From assembly GCA_002919115.1 (NCBI GenBank), contig PKER01000092.1, forward strand, positions 1 through 5,534: a stretch of 5,534 nucleotides of DNA, in the 5' to 3' direction. The notes below the pieces were generated by a model that did no database searches, was not told the origin of the DNA, and saw nothing but the letters and a program-made list of their open reading frames with translations. Positions 1-5,534 of this stretch are shown one piece after another. The translations under genes and the position numbers were made by a program. This DNA is from a bacterium (GTDB lineage Bacteria; Actinomycetota; Thermoleophilia; Solirubrobacterales; 70-9). Position 1 is the stretch's first letter, and each line of letters opens with the position of its first letter.

Positions 1-41
1 CCCGGGCTCAACCCCCGACGGCTCCGCGTCAACCCGTCAGC

Positions 42-896
42 TCAGACGAGTTCGCGCCACTCGCGCGTGTGGACCTCGACTTCGACCTTCTCGAACTCCT
101 TGAGGGCGGCTGCGAGATGGTCGGAGTAGCGCTCGTAGGTCTTGCGCCCCTTCTCCGCGCTGGCGCGGAACGGATTGCCGATGACCCCACTGGGGGTGAA
201 GTCCTCGTGGTCGTTGGCGAACACGAAGAACTGGTGCCCCTGGAACTCGACGTCGGGCGCCCCGTCGGGCTTCACGAACGACTCGGGGAACCACTTCGGA
301 CGCTGCGGCACCTGGTGGACGGCGCGGTCCATGCGCACGAGCGACTCGTCCGCCGCCATCACCTGCGAGGTCTCGAGCTCGCTCGAGTGCCAGCCCGGCG
401 TCTCCTCGGGCGGGTTCTCCATGATGTCGTCGATCAGCGCCAGGTAGCGCTCCGCGAACAGCTTGGACATCACCACGAAGGCGCCCGTGTCGTAGCGGAT
501 GCGCCGCAGCAGCGGCTCGATGATCTTGTTGTTCGAGCCGTGGTTGTTGACGAACACGAGCTTGTTGAACCCGTGGTGGATCAGGCAGCGGGCGATGTCG
601 TAGTAGAGGTCGAGGAGGACCTGCGGCCGGATCGTGATCGTGCCGGTCCCCTGCCCGACGCCGTACATGTGCTGCGGCGAGTACCCCATCCACACCGACG
701 GCGTGTACAGCACCTGGGCCTTCTCGGCCGCGCGATGCGCGATCTGCTCCGCCTGGATCGTGTCCGTGAGGAGGGGCAGGTGCGGCCCGTGCTGCTCGAG
801 GCTCGCGATGGGGATCATCACGATGTCCTTCTCCTCGAGGTACGCCTTGATGTCCGGCGGGGCCAGGTTGCCCAGGTTGTAGGTCGGTAGATCCAT
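42..896 (-). CDS. Creatininase-family metal-dependent amidohydrolase
   Basis: This 284-residue protein belongs to the creatininase family (PF02633), metal enzymes that hydrolyse cyclic amides and related C-N bonds; creatininase, the mycofactocin protein MftE and the archaeal FAPy deformylase are members. The signature SLEQHGPHLPLLTD (32-45) supplies the expected metal ligands E34, H36 and D45. A second signature, VNNHGSNN (116-123), supplies H119, and WHSSELETS (169-177) is the family's late acidic motif. GVIGNP (278-frame region, about 238-243) is also typical. The creatininase-specific HYEN glutamate is replaced by serine (S121), so true creatinine hydrolysis is unlikely. There is no signal peptide or membrane segment, so it should be cytoplasmic. 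The ATG at 896 is chosen because a purine-rich AAGGA lies 8 bases upstream and the family N-terminus begins here; the frame stays open further upstream but would run into the oxidase gene. It is the last gene of the leftward unit, 26 bases after the oxidase. Family certain, substrate unknown. Confidence 0.93.
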   Translation of the reverse strand: MDLPTYNLGNLAPPDIKAYLEEKDIVMIPIASLEQHGPHLPLLTDTIQAEQIAHRAAEKAQVLYTPSVWMGYSPQHMYGVGQGTGTITIRPQVLLDLYYDIARCLIHHGFNKLVFVNNHGSNNKIIEPLLRRIRYDTGAFVVMSKLFAERYLALIDDIMENPPEETPGWHSSELETSQVMAADESLVRMDRAVHQVPQRPKWFPESFVKPDGAPDVEFQGHQFFVFANDHEDFTPSGVIGNPFRASAEKGRKTYERYSDHLAAALKEFEKVEVEVHTREWRELV

Positions 897-922
897 AACG
901 CTTTTCCTTCCTTCTTCCTCGT

Positions 923-2335
923 TCAGAGTCCCAACTTGCCCGGGTTCATGACCCCGGCGGGGTCCAGCGCGCCCTTGAGGGTCTTGAGCACGCCCCACCC
1001 CGCGCCGTACTGCGCCTGCAAATCGCCGGCGAGCTTCAGGCCGACCCCGTGGTGGTCGTTGATCACCGCGCCCTCGCGGAGGATCACCTCGGAGCTGCGC
1101 GCCCAGATCTCGTCGTAGATGCGGATCGCCTCGTCGACGTCGTCCGGCGGCTCGTTGAGCACGAAGCGGCCGTAGACCATCGTCCCCCACGGGTACCAGT
1201 GCGAGAAGTGGCCGGTGAAGACGAGCCCGTACTGCGAGTAGTCGCGCAGCATGAGCTCGCGGACGGCCTCCCACGCCGGCAGGATGCGGCTGAAGGTCGC
1301 GGCGAGGTCGATCGTGCCCCAGACCTGCGGCAGCTCGGGCTTGAACGGCGGGTAGTACATCTTGAAGCGGTTCTCCCACCAGCCCTGCGCGAGCTCGGGG
1401 CCCTCGTCGCGGCCGCCCGCGGCCACCAGCGCCTTGACCATCTCGCGCTCCTCGAGCTCGACGAGCGCCTGCGGGCCGTCGAACACGAGGATCGCCTTCA
1501 CGCCGCTCACGTCGGAGTCGAGGATCCGCGCGAGGTTCATCCGCGTCGCCTCCGGGTCGTGGAGGCGCACGGCGGCGGGCCGCCAGCCGGCCTGCAGCGC
1601 CTTGCGGATCGCCTCGACGCCGGTCGCCAGGTCGTCGAAGCCGACCGCGCGGAAGGCGCGGTGCTCAGGCTGGGGCCGCAGGATCAGCGTGGCGTCGGTG
1701 ATCACGCCGAGCGTGCCCTCGCTGCCGATGAAGAGCTGGTTGAGGTCCGGGCCGACCGCGTGGCGCGGGATCGGCACCGTCTCGATCAGCTCGCCCGACG
1801 GCAGCGCGACGCGCATCGAGGCGACCAGGTCCTCGATCTTCCCGTACTTCGTCGAGAGCACGCCCGACCCCTTGGCCGCGAGGTAACCCCCGACCTGCGC
1901 CAGGTGGAGCGAGGCCGGGTAGTGCGGGAACATGTACCCGCGCTCGTTCAGCCACTCCTCCAGCCGCAGGCCCGGCACGCCCGCGCCGGCGCGGACCGTG
2001 AGCGCCTGCTCGTCGAGGTCCTCGATCTGGTCGAGGGCGCTCAGGTCGAGCAGGATGCCCCCGGGCTCCGGGATCGCGCCGCCCTGGCTCCCCGAGCCGC
2101 CGGCTCGGGGAACCACGGGCACGCCTTCCTCGGCGGCGATCGCGAGGGTCGTCGCAACCTCCTCGGCGCTGCGCGGCTGCACCACCACGTCAGCGACGGT
2201 GTTGCGCCCGGCCTTCGCGAGCGCCATGGCCTTCCAGTAGGTGTCGAGCGAGCGCTCGCGGCGCGCTTCCTCGTCGGTCAGCACGGGGACGTCCCCGAGC
2301 CGGTCCAGTGCTCGATCTAGCTTCGATGTAGTCAC
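923..2335 (-). CDS. FAD-binding oxidase/dehydrogenase (GlcD / alkyl-DHAP-synthase-like, VAO fold)
   Basis: This 470-residue flavoprotein has the two-part vanillyl-alcohol-oxidase fold. An FAD_binding_4 domain spans about residues 48-220, with the PP-loop PRAGGSGSQGG (76-86) and GSEGTLGVIT (204-213). A C-terminal substrate-cap domain ends in the typical DPAGVMNPGKLG (458-469). The family oxidises hydroxy acids such as glycolate or D-lactate, or rearranges ether-lipid precursors. SHWYPWGTMVYGRF (378-391) and NDHHGVG (426-432) resemble the active-site segments of alkyldihydroxyacetonephosphate synthase rather than classical GlcD. The loop lacks the histidine used for covalent flavin attachment, so FAD is probably non-covalent. 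The start is GTG at 2335. An in-frame TGA lies 15 bases upstream, so it cannot extend much; the Shine-Dalgarno is weak (GAGCGAG), and the next methionine is residue 37, too late. It sits 37 bases after the epimerase gene and 26 before the creatininase gene, so co-transcription is likely. The electron acceptor and substrate are not readable. Confidence 0.92.
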   Translation of the reverse strand: MTTSKLDRALDRLGDVPVLTDEEARRERSLDTYWKAMALAKAGRNTVADVVVQPRSAEEVATTLAIAAEEGVPVVPRAGGSGSQGGAIPEPGGILLDLSALDQIEDLDEQALTVRAGAGVPGLRLEEWLNERGYMFPHYPASLHLAQVGGYLAAKGSGVLSTKYGKIEDLVASMRVALPSGELIETVPIPRHAVGPDLNQLFIGSEGTLGVITDATLILRPQPEHRAFRAVGFDDLATGVEAIRKALQAGWRPAAVRLHDPEATRMNLARILDSDVSGVKAILVFDGPQALVELEEREMVKALVAAGGRDEGPELAQGWWENRFKMYYPPFKPELPQVWGTIDLAATFSRILPAWEAVRELMLRDYSQYGLVFTGHFSHWYPWGTMVYGRFVLNEPPDDVDEAIRIYDEIWARSSEVILREGAVINDHHGVGLKLAGDLQAQYGAGWGVLKTLKGALDPAGVMNPGKLGL

Positions 2336-2373
2336 GTCGTCGTCGCTCGCTCAGGTCTGAACCACGCCAGCGC

Positions 2374-3264
2374 CTACTCCTTGATGAGCGGCAGGAGCGT
2401 CTGCGCACACTTCTCGACGAGCATGCTGTAGAACTCCTCGCTCAGCAGGTCGGAGCCGTGGTCCTCGATGAACTTCTTCTGCTCCGGCGTGATGTCGACC
2501 GGATCGGTCTCGATCGCGTTCGGGTACGGGTTCGCCGGAGTGCGGTCGATCGGCGCGACGAACTCCACCGTGAGCGCGCCGTCGTAGCCGATCTCCTTGA
2601 GGATCTCGACGATCCGCTTCCAGTCGTAGCTGCCCATGCCGCACGCCATCCGGTTGTTGTCGGCGACGTGCAGGTCGACTAGGCGGTCGCCGGCCTGGCG
2701 GATGGCCTCGTACGGATCCTCCTCCTCGATGTTGAGGTGGAAGGTGTCGAGGCAGACGCCGATCTCCGGGCTCACCGCGTCGGCGAGCGCCTGGGCCTGA
2801 GCGGCGCGCGAGATGAAGTAGGTCTCGAAGCGGTTGATCGGCTCGACCGCGAGCTTGATGCCCTCCTTCTGGGCGTGGTCGAAGATCTCGCGGAGGCCCT
2901 CAACGGCCCACTGCCACTCCTGCTCCGGCGTGGAGTCGGGGTTCACCTTGCCGACCTCGCCGGGGACGATCGAGACCTCGTAGCCGTCGAGCTCCTTGAC
3001 CATCGTGACCGTGTCCTTGACGTACTGCACGGTCTTCTCGCGGCCCTCCTCGGAGCCCTGCACGAGGTTGCGGCCCTCGACCATGAGCGTGATCGAGCCC
3101 CAGCACCGGATCCCGTACTCCTGGAGGTACCGGCGCACCTCCTTGGTGTCGTACTGGTACGGCTCGCCGCTGATCTCGATGCTCTCGTAGCCGTACTTGG
3201 CGAGCCGGGCGATCGTGGTCTCGATCGGCTCCGCGCGCATCCAGTTATGCATGGACAGATGCAT
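2374..3264 (-). CDS. TIM-barrel sugar epimerase/isomerase, D-tagatose/D-psicose 3-epimerase-like
   Basis: This 296-residue protein is an AP_endonuc_2/xylose-isomerase-like TIM barrel (PF01261). Members of this group isomerise or epimerise ketoses, inosose or hydroxypyruvate with a divalent metal. The metal set of ketose 3-epimerases is present: E141 in VEPINRFET (140-148), D173 in LDTFHL (172-177), H199 in DLHVADNNR (197-205) and E234 in TVEFV (232-236). The substrate-handling partners E147, H176 and R205 are also in place, with spacing matching that of Agrobacterium D-psicose 3-epimerase. This supports a ketose or keto-sugar-acid 3-epimerase over an endonuclease. It looks cytoplasmic. The ATG at 3264 is chosen for its perfect AAAGGAGG six bases upstream. 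A longer reading from 3360 would add 32 low-complexity basic residues and run through the promoter region. It is the first gene of the leftward unit. The residues after about 240 form a C-terminal extension rich in acidic positions. Family sure, substrate open. Confidence 0.93.
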   Translation of the reverse strand: MHLSMHNWMRAEPIETTIARLAKYGYESIEISGEPYQYDTKEVRRYLQEYGIRCWGSITLMVEGRNLVQGSEEGREKTVQYVKDTVTMVKELDGYEVSIVPGEVGKVNPDSTPEQEWQWAVEGLREIFDHAQKEGIKLAVEPINRFETYFISRAAQAQALADAVSPEIGVCLDTFHLNIEEEDPYEAIRQAGDRLVDLHVADNNRMACGMGSYDWKRIVEILKEIGYDGALTVEFVAPIDRTPANPYPNAIETDPVDITPEQKKFIEDHGSDLLSEEFYSMLVEKCAQTLLPLIKE

Positions 3265-3270
3265 TCCTCT

Positions 3271-3278
3271 CCTCCTTT
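3271..3278 (-). promoter_or_regulatory. Ribosome-binding site fixing the epimerase start
   Basis: Read on the minus strand this is AAAGGAGG, a full Shine-Dalgarno match six bases before the ATG at 3264. It decides against the longer in-frame start at 3360. Confidence 0.85.
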
Positions 3279-3345
3279 TGCTCCTCCTGGCGGCCGGCCT
3301 CCCCACGGAACGGGCGACGCCTGCGCCGTTTCCATCGCAGAACCT

Positions 3346-3390
3346 TGCAAGACCATACACAAATCACGCGGAAGATGTCATGTTCTTGCA
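3346..3390. repeat. Imperfect inverted repeat, candidate operator
   Basis: TGCAAGACCAT (3346-3356) and ATGTTCTTGCA (3380-3390) are inverted copies matching at 10 of 11 positions, with a 23-base spacer and centres 34 bases apart, close to three helical turns. The left arm also overlaps the perfect 8-bp palindrome CTTGCAAG (3344-3351). Placement over the candidate promoters suggests an operator, most plausibly for the DeoR-family protein encoded downstream. The repeat is seen directly; the protein that binds it is inferred. Confidence 0.6.
3352..3381 (-). promoter_or_regulatory. Candidate sigma70-type promoter for the leftward operon
   Basis: Read on the minus strand, ATGACA (3376-3381, 5 of 6 to TTGACA) is followed after 18 bases by TATGGT (3352-3357, 4 of 6 to TATAAT). 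Transcription would start near 3345, giving a leader of about 80 bases before the epimerase ATG. The -10 lies on the left arm of the inverted repeat and the -35 touches the right arm. It is a sequence match only. Confidence 0.4.
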
Positions 3391-3394
3391 TAAT
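3389..3394 (+). promoter_or_regulatory. Candidate -10 element for the rightward unit
   Basis: CATAAT matches the TATAAT consensus at 5 of 6 positions and sits at the outer edge of the right repeat arm. A start near 3401 would leave a leader of about 20 bases before the TTG start. No good -35 is visible at 16-18 bases, so the promoter may be weak, activator-dependent or read by another sigma factor. Confidence 0.35.
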
Positions 3395-3405
3395 TGAGCA
3401 CCGGG

Positions 3406-3413
3406 AAAGGAGG
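3406..3413 (+). promoter_or_regulatory. Ribosome-binding site supporting the TTG start of the UPF0261 gene
   Basis: AAAGGAGG lies eight bases before the TTG at 3422, within a longer run of GGAGGAG. It compensates for a rare start codon and makes that start credible despite the lack of an ATG. Confidence 0.8.
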
Positions 3414-3421
3414 AGGAGAGG

Positions 3422-4660
3422 TTGAGCCAGCCGGTGATCGCAACGATCGGGACCCTTGACACGAAGGGCGCGGAGATCGACTACGCACGCAAGCGCATCC
3501 AGGAACTGGGCGGGCGGGCGCTCGTGATCGACACGGGCGTGCTCGGCGAGCCCGGGTGCGAGGCGGACATCCCCCGTGAGGAGGTGGCCCGGGCCGCCGG
3601 GCGCGAGCTCGCGGAGGTCCAGAACGCGGGCAGCCGCGGCGCGGCCGTGGAGATCATGCAGGAGGGCCTGCGCAAGCTGCTCACCGACCTCTATGGGCGC
3701 GGCGAGGTGCACGGCGCGCTGTGCCTGGGCGGCGCGGAGGGCGCGCTGATCGGCGCCGCGGCCATGCAGGCCCTGCCGATCGGGGTGCCCAAGGTGATCG
3801 TCTCCCCGAGCGCCTCGGGCCCGCGCGCGTTCGGGCCGTTCATGGGCCGGCGCGACGTGATGGTCATGCACTCCGTGATCGACATCCTCGGGATCAACTC
3901 GATCTCGCAGGCGGTCTTCGACAACGCCGTCGCGGCCGTGCTCGGCATGGCCCGCGAGGGCTCGGAGCCGGTGGTCGCGCTCGGCGGCCAGACCGTCGGC
4001 GTGACCATGCTGGGCCAGACCACGCCGGGGACGATGGCCGCCTACCCGCTGCTGGAGGAGGCGGGCTGGGCGCCCGTGATCTTCCACGCGAACGGCGTCG
4101 GCGGCCCGGCGATGGAGGACCTGATCGAGGCCGAGTCGCTGCGGGGCGTGATCGAGTTCAGCATCTCCGAGCTCGCCAACAGCATCCACGGCGGCGTGCA
4201 CGCCACAGACGAGCGCCGCCTGACCGTCGCCGCCAAGCACGGCCTGCCCCAGGTGATAACGCTCGGCTGCGCGGATTTCTTCAACCAGGGCCCGCTCGAC
4301 ACGCTGCCCGAGCGCTGGCGCCAGCGGCAGCACTACAAGCACAACCCGGTCGCGACGCTGGTCCGTCTGAGCCGCGACGAGATGGTCGAGCTCGGGAGGA
4401 TGATCGCCGGCCGGCTCGCCGGCGCGAAGGGGCCGACGGTGGTCGTGGCGCCCACCCGGGGCTACTCGCTCATCGACGTGGAGGGCGGCCCCCTCTGGGA
4501 TCATGAGGCCGACATGGCCCTGATCGAGACCCTCGAGGCGGAGCTGCCCTCTACGATCCCGGTGGAGCGCGTCGACCTGCCCGTGAACGACCCCGAGTTC
4601 GGGCGTTACGTGGCGCGGCGCTTCATCGAGCTGGCGGGCGACGCAGCGAGCGGGTCATGA
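3422..4660 (+). CDS. Tm-1-like / UPF0261 ATP-binding domain protein
   Basis: This 412-residue, full-length UPF0261 protein (PF06792) is homologous to the N-terminal ATP-binding part of the tomato virus-resistance protein Tm-1; its reaction in bacteria is unknown. Recognisable blocks are IGTLDTKGAEIDYAR (9-23), VIDTGVLG (35-42), GGAEGALIGAAAMQALPIGVPK (two halves, 103-124), a serine/glycine stretch SPSASGPRAFG (128-138), FHANGVGGPAMEDLIE (221-236), SELANSIHGG (249-258) and APTRGYSLIDVEGGP (343-357). The first glycine-rich loop reads GGAEGA where relatives commonly have GGSGGT. No signal peptide or membrane segment is visible. The start is TTG at 3422, preceded by AAAGGAGG with 8-base spacing; no ATG lies nearby in frame, and the family motif begins within ten residues. 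It leads the rightward unit and overlaps the DeoR-family gene by ATGA, implying translational coupling. In many genomes this family is followed by a TIM-barrel 'PEP hydrolase-like' partner, which is absent from this window. Confidence 0.93.
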   Translation: MSQPVIATIGTLDTKGAEIDYARKRIQELGGRALVIDTGVLGEPGCEADIPREEVARAAGRELAEVQNAGSRGAAVEIMQEGLRKLLTDLYGRGEVHGALCLGGAEGALIGAAAMQALPIGVPKVIVSPSASGPRAFGPFMGRRDVMVMHSVIDILGINSISQAVFDNAVAAVLGMAREGSEPVVALGGQTVGVTMLGQTTPGTMAAYPLLEEAGWAPVIFHANGVGGPAMEDLIEAESLRGVIEFSISELANSIHGGVHATDERRLTVAAKHGLPQVITLGCADFFNQGPLDTLPERWRQRQHYKHNPVATLVRLSRDEMVELGRMIAGRLAGAKGPTVVVAPTRGYSLIDVEGGPLWDHEADMALIETLEAELPSTIPVERVDLPVNDPEFGRYVARRFIELAGDAASGS

Positions 4661-5481
4661 AGGGCACGCTGCGGCGCTCGTCGATCATGGACAAGCTGCG
4701 GCGCGAGGGCGCGGTGGCCGTCGGCGAGCTTGCCCGGGAGCTTGACGTCTCCCCCGCCACCATCCACCGGGACCTGCGCCAGCTCGCCGAGGAGGGGCTG
4801 GTCGAGCGCGTCCACGGCGGCGCCCGGCTCGTCCAGCCCAACGAGCCCTCGCGCTCGGCGTGGTCGGACCGGCGCGCCCGCAACGTGGCCGCAAAGCGGC
4901 AGATCGCGGCGGAGGCCGTCCGGATGGTCGAGGACGGCTCGACGATCTTCATCGACGCCTCGACGACGTGCGCGGCGCTGGCCGCGGAGCTCGCGTCGAG
5001 CTCGATCGGCTCGCTCACCCTGGTCACGAACTCGCCCGCGATCGCGGCCGAGTTCGACCACGAGAACGTGCACCTGATCGTGACCCCCGGCGAGGTCGAT
5101 CAGAACCTGCGGATGATCGGCGGGCGCTGGACCGTGGAGTTCATCGCCGGGCTCAAGTTCGCGACCTGCTTCATCTCGGCCCTCGGCATCACGCCGGAGG
5201 CGGGCCTCTCGACCGCGCAGCGCAACATCGCCGACGTGCTCGGCGCCGTGCGGGCCGCCTCGGCGCGCTGTGTGGCCCTCATCGACTCCTCCAAGTACGG
5301 CGTGCAGTCCATGCTGCCCGTCGCCGAGCTCGGTGAGCTCGACGTCGTGGTGATGGACGACGGCCTCGGCGAGCGCGAGCGCGCGGAGCTGCGCGGCGCG
5401 GGCGCGCGCCTCGTGATCGCGGGCATCACGAGCCTCGAAGAGGTGCTCGCGGCGACGCAGGCGAGCGAGGTCGAGGGCTGA
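4657..5481 (+). CDS. DeoR/GlpR-family transcriptional regulator
   Basis: This 274-residue protein has DeoR-family architecture. An N-terminal winged helix-turn-helix spans about 6-60, with VGELARELDVSPATIHRDL (22-40) and the wing RVHGGA (51-56). A C-terminal DeoRC sensor domain follows (about 75-250), with DGSTIFIDASTTCAALA (93-109), VTNSPAIA (123-130), ALGITPEAGLS (175-185) and DSSKYG (210-215). Such proteins usually repress sugar or nucleoside catabolic genes and release DNA on binding a phosphorylated sugar. The recognition helix has TIHRDL where TIRRDL is most common, so a histidine replaces an arginine. The start at 4657 is set by the ATGA overlap with the UPF0261 stop; its own Shine-Dalgarno is poor, consistent with translational coupling. 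Methionine 11 is an alternative start but would clip the first helix. It probably regulates this locus from the divergent intergenic region. It is unlikely to be anything other than a DeoR family member, but its ligand is unknown. Confidence 0.95.
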   Translation: MKGTLRRSSIMDKLRREGAVAVGELARELDVSPATIHRDLRQLAEEGLVERVHGGARLVQPNEPSRSAWSDRRARNVAAKRQIAAEAVRMVEDGSTIFIDASTTCAALAAELASSSIGSLTLVTNSPAIAAEFDHENVHLIVTPGEVDQNLRMIGGRWTVEFIAGLKFATCFISALGITPEAGLSTAQRNIADVLGAVRAASARCVALIDSSKYGVQSMLPVAELGELDVVVMDDGLGERERAELRGAGARLVIAGITSLEEVLAATQASEVEG

Positions 5482-5482
5482 G

Positions 5483-5534
5483 ATGGCGGTCTTCGAGTGG
5501 CACGGCGTCACGACCACCGGCAAGGAGGTCAAGG
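5483..5534 (+). CDS. Partial reading frame, possible GspF/PilC-type protein N-terminus
   Basis: An ATG one base after the DeoR-family stop opens a frame that runs off the window, giving 17 codons: MAVFEWHGVTTTGKEVK. The pattern (short hydrophobic/aromatic start, xVFEWxG, then GKEVK) resembles the N-terminus of type II secretion / type IV pilus inner-membrane proteins GspF/PilC, which commonly begin like M-x-V-F-x-Y/W followed by G-K-x-V-x-G. A weak Shine-Dalgarno (GAGG) lies in the end of the regulator gene. With so few residues, the similarity could be chance, and a member of the same catabolic operon is the main alternative. The tight spacing suggests co-translation with the regulator. Confidence 0.45.
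   Translation, partial: MAVFEWHGVTTTGKEVK

Larger units (their letters stand above)
3265..3421. promoter_or_regulatory. Divergent intergenic control region
   Basis: This 157-base gap between the epimerase gene (leftward) and the UPF0261 gene (rightward) is the only substantial non-coding stretch. Its centre (about 3339-3395) is clearly AT-richer than the flanking genes. It contains candidate promoters for both directions, an imperfect inverted repeat and a strong ribosome-binding site at each end. The leftward leader, about 80 bases long, includes a small possible hairpin CTGCG/CGCAG (3322-3341) of uncertain meaning. No known riboswitch fold is apparent. Confidence 0.8.

Noticed and set aside
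17..38. Possible terminator hairpin GACGG/CCGTC after the creatininase gene
   Set aside because: The stem is only 5 bp with a 12-base loop and no following U-run, so it cannot be told from chance in GC-rich DNA. The 41 bases before the gene end hold nothing else I can support.
897..1379. N-terminal extension of the creatininase frame upstream of 896
   Set aside because: The extra 161 codons overlap the oxidase gene in another frame and have shadow composition; the ATG at 896 has a ribosome-binding site and the family N-terminus.
1049..2320. Long plus-strand open frame opposite the FAD oxidase
   Set aside because: Its composition is typical of an antisense shadow (R, D, V, H-rich) with no domain; the minus-strand oxidase is unambiguous.
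3265..3360. Longer epimerase reading from an ATG at 3360
   Set aside because: It adds 32 residues of basic, low-complexity sequence with no family similarity, crosses the likely transcription start, and ignores the perfect Shine-Dalgarno before the ATG at 3264.
3245..4504. Long minus-strand open frame opposite the UPF0261 gene
   Set aside because: It is a high-GC antisense shadow, rich in R, H, A and D with no recognisable domain, whereas the plus-strand frame has clear family motifs throughout.

Overview
This is a high-GC bacterial window of dense, short-gapped genes, built as two divergent transcription units around one intergenic control region (about 3265-3421). GC-rich codon use, GTG and TTG starts and the gene families fit a high-GC free-living bacterium. 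Actinomycetota (for example Thermoleophilia), Myxococcota and Chloroflexota are all possible, and the sequence alone does not decide between them. I see no insertion sequence, CRISPR array, tRNA or rRNA.

Leftward unit (minus strand, transcribed from about 3345 towards 42). The first gene encodes a TIM-barrel sugar epimerase/isomerase of the D-tagatose/D-psicose 3-epimerase type (2374-3264). Next is an FAD-binding oxidase of the GlcD/alkyl-DHAP-synthase-like group (923-2335). Last is a creatininase-family metal-dependent amidohydrolase (42-896). The gaps are 37 and 26 bases with no visible terminator, so the three probably form one operon.

Rightward unit (plus strand). A Tm-1-like/UPF0261 ATP-binding protein (3422-4660) overlaps by ATGA a DeoR/GlpR-family transcriptional repressor (4657-5481). 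One base later a further reading frame begins (5483 onward) and runs off the window. Its 17 visible residues resemble the N-terminus of a GspF/PilC protein, on weak evidence.

The intergenic region is AT-richer than its surroundings. It holds an 11-bp imperfect inverted repeat whose arms overlap candidate promoter elements on both strands, and each divergent gene has a strong Shine-Dalgarno sequence. The simplest reading is a DeoR-controlled catabolic locus in which a sugar or sugar-derived effector relieves repression of both units. The enzymes suggest keto-sugar or hydroxy-acid epimerisation, flavin-dependent oxidation and hydrolysis of a cyclic amide or similar bond, plus an ATP-binding UPF0261 protein of unknown reaction. 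I know of no described pathway with exactly this set, and the substrate cannot be read from the sequence. No kinase, aldolase or transporter lies in the window.
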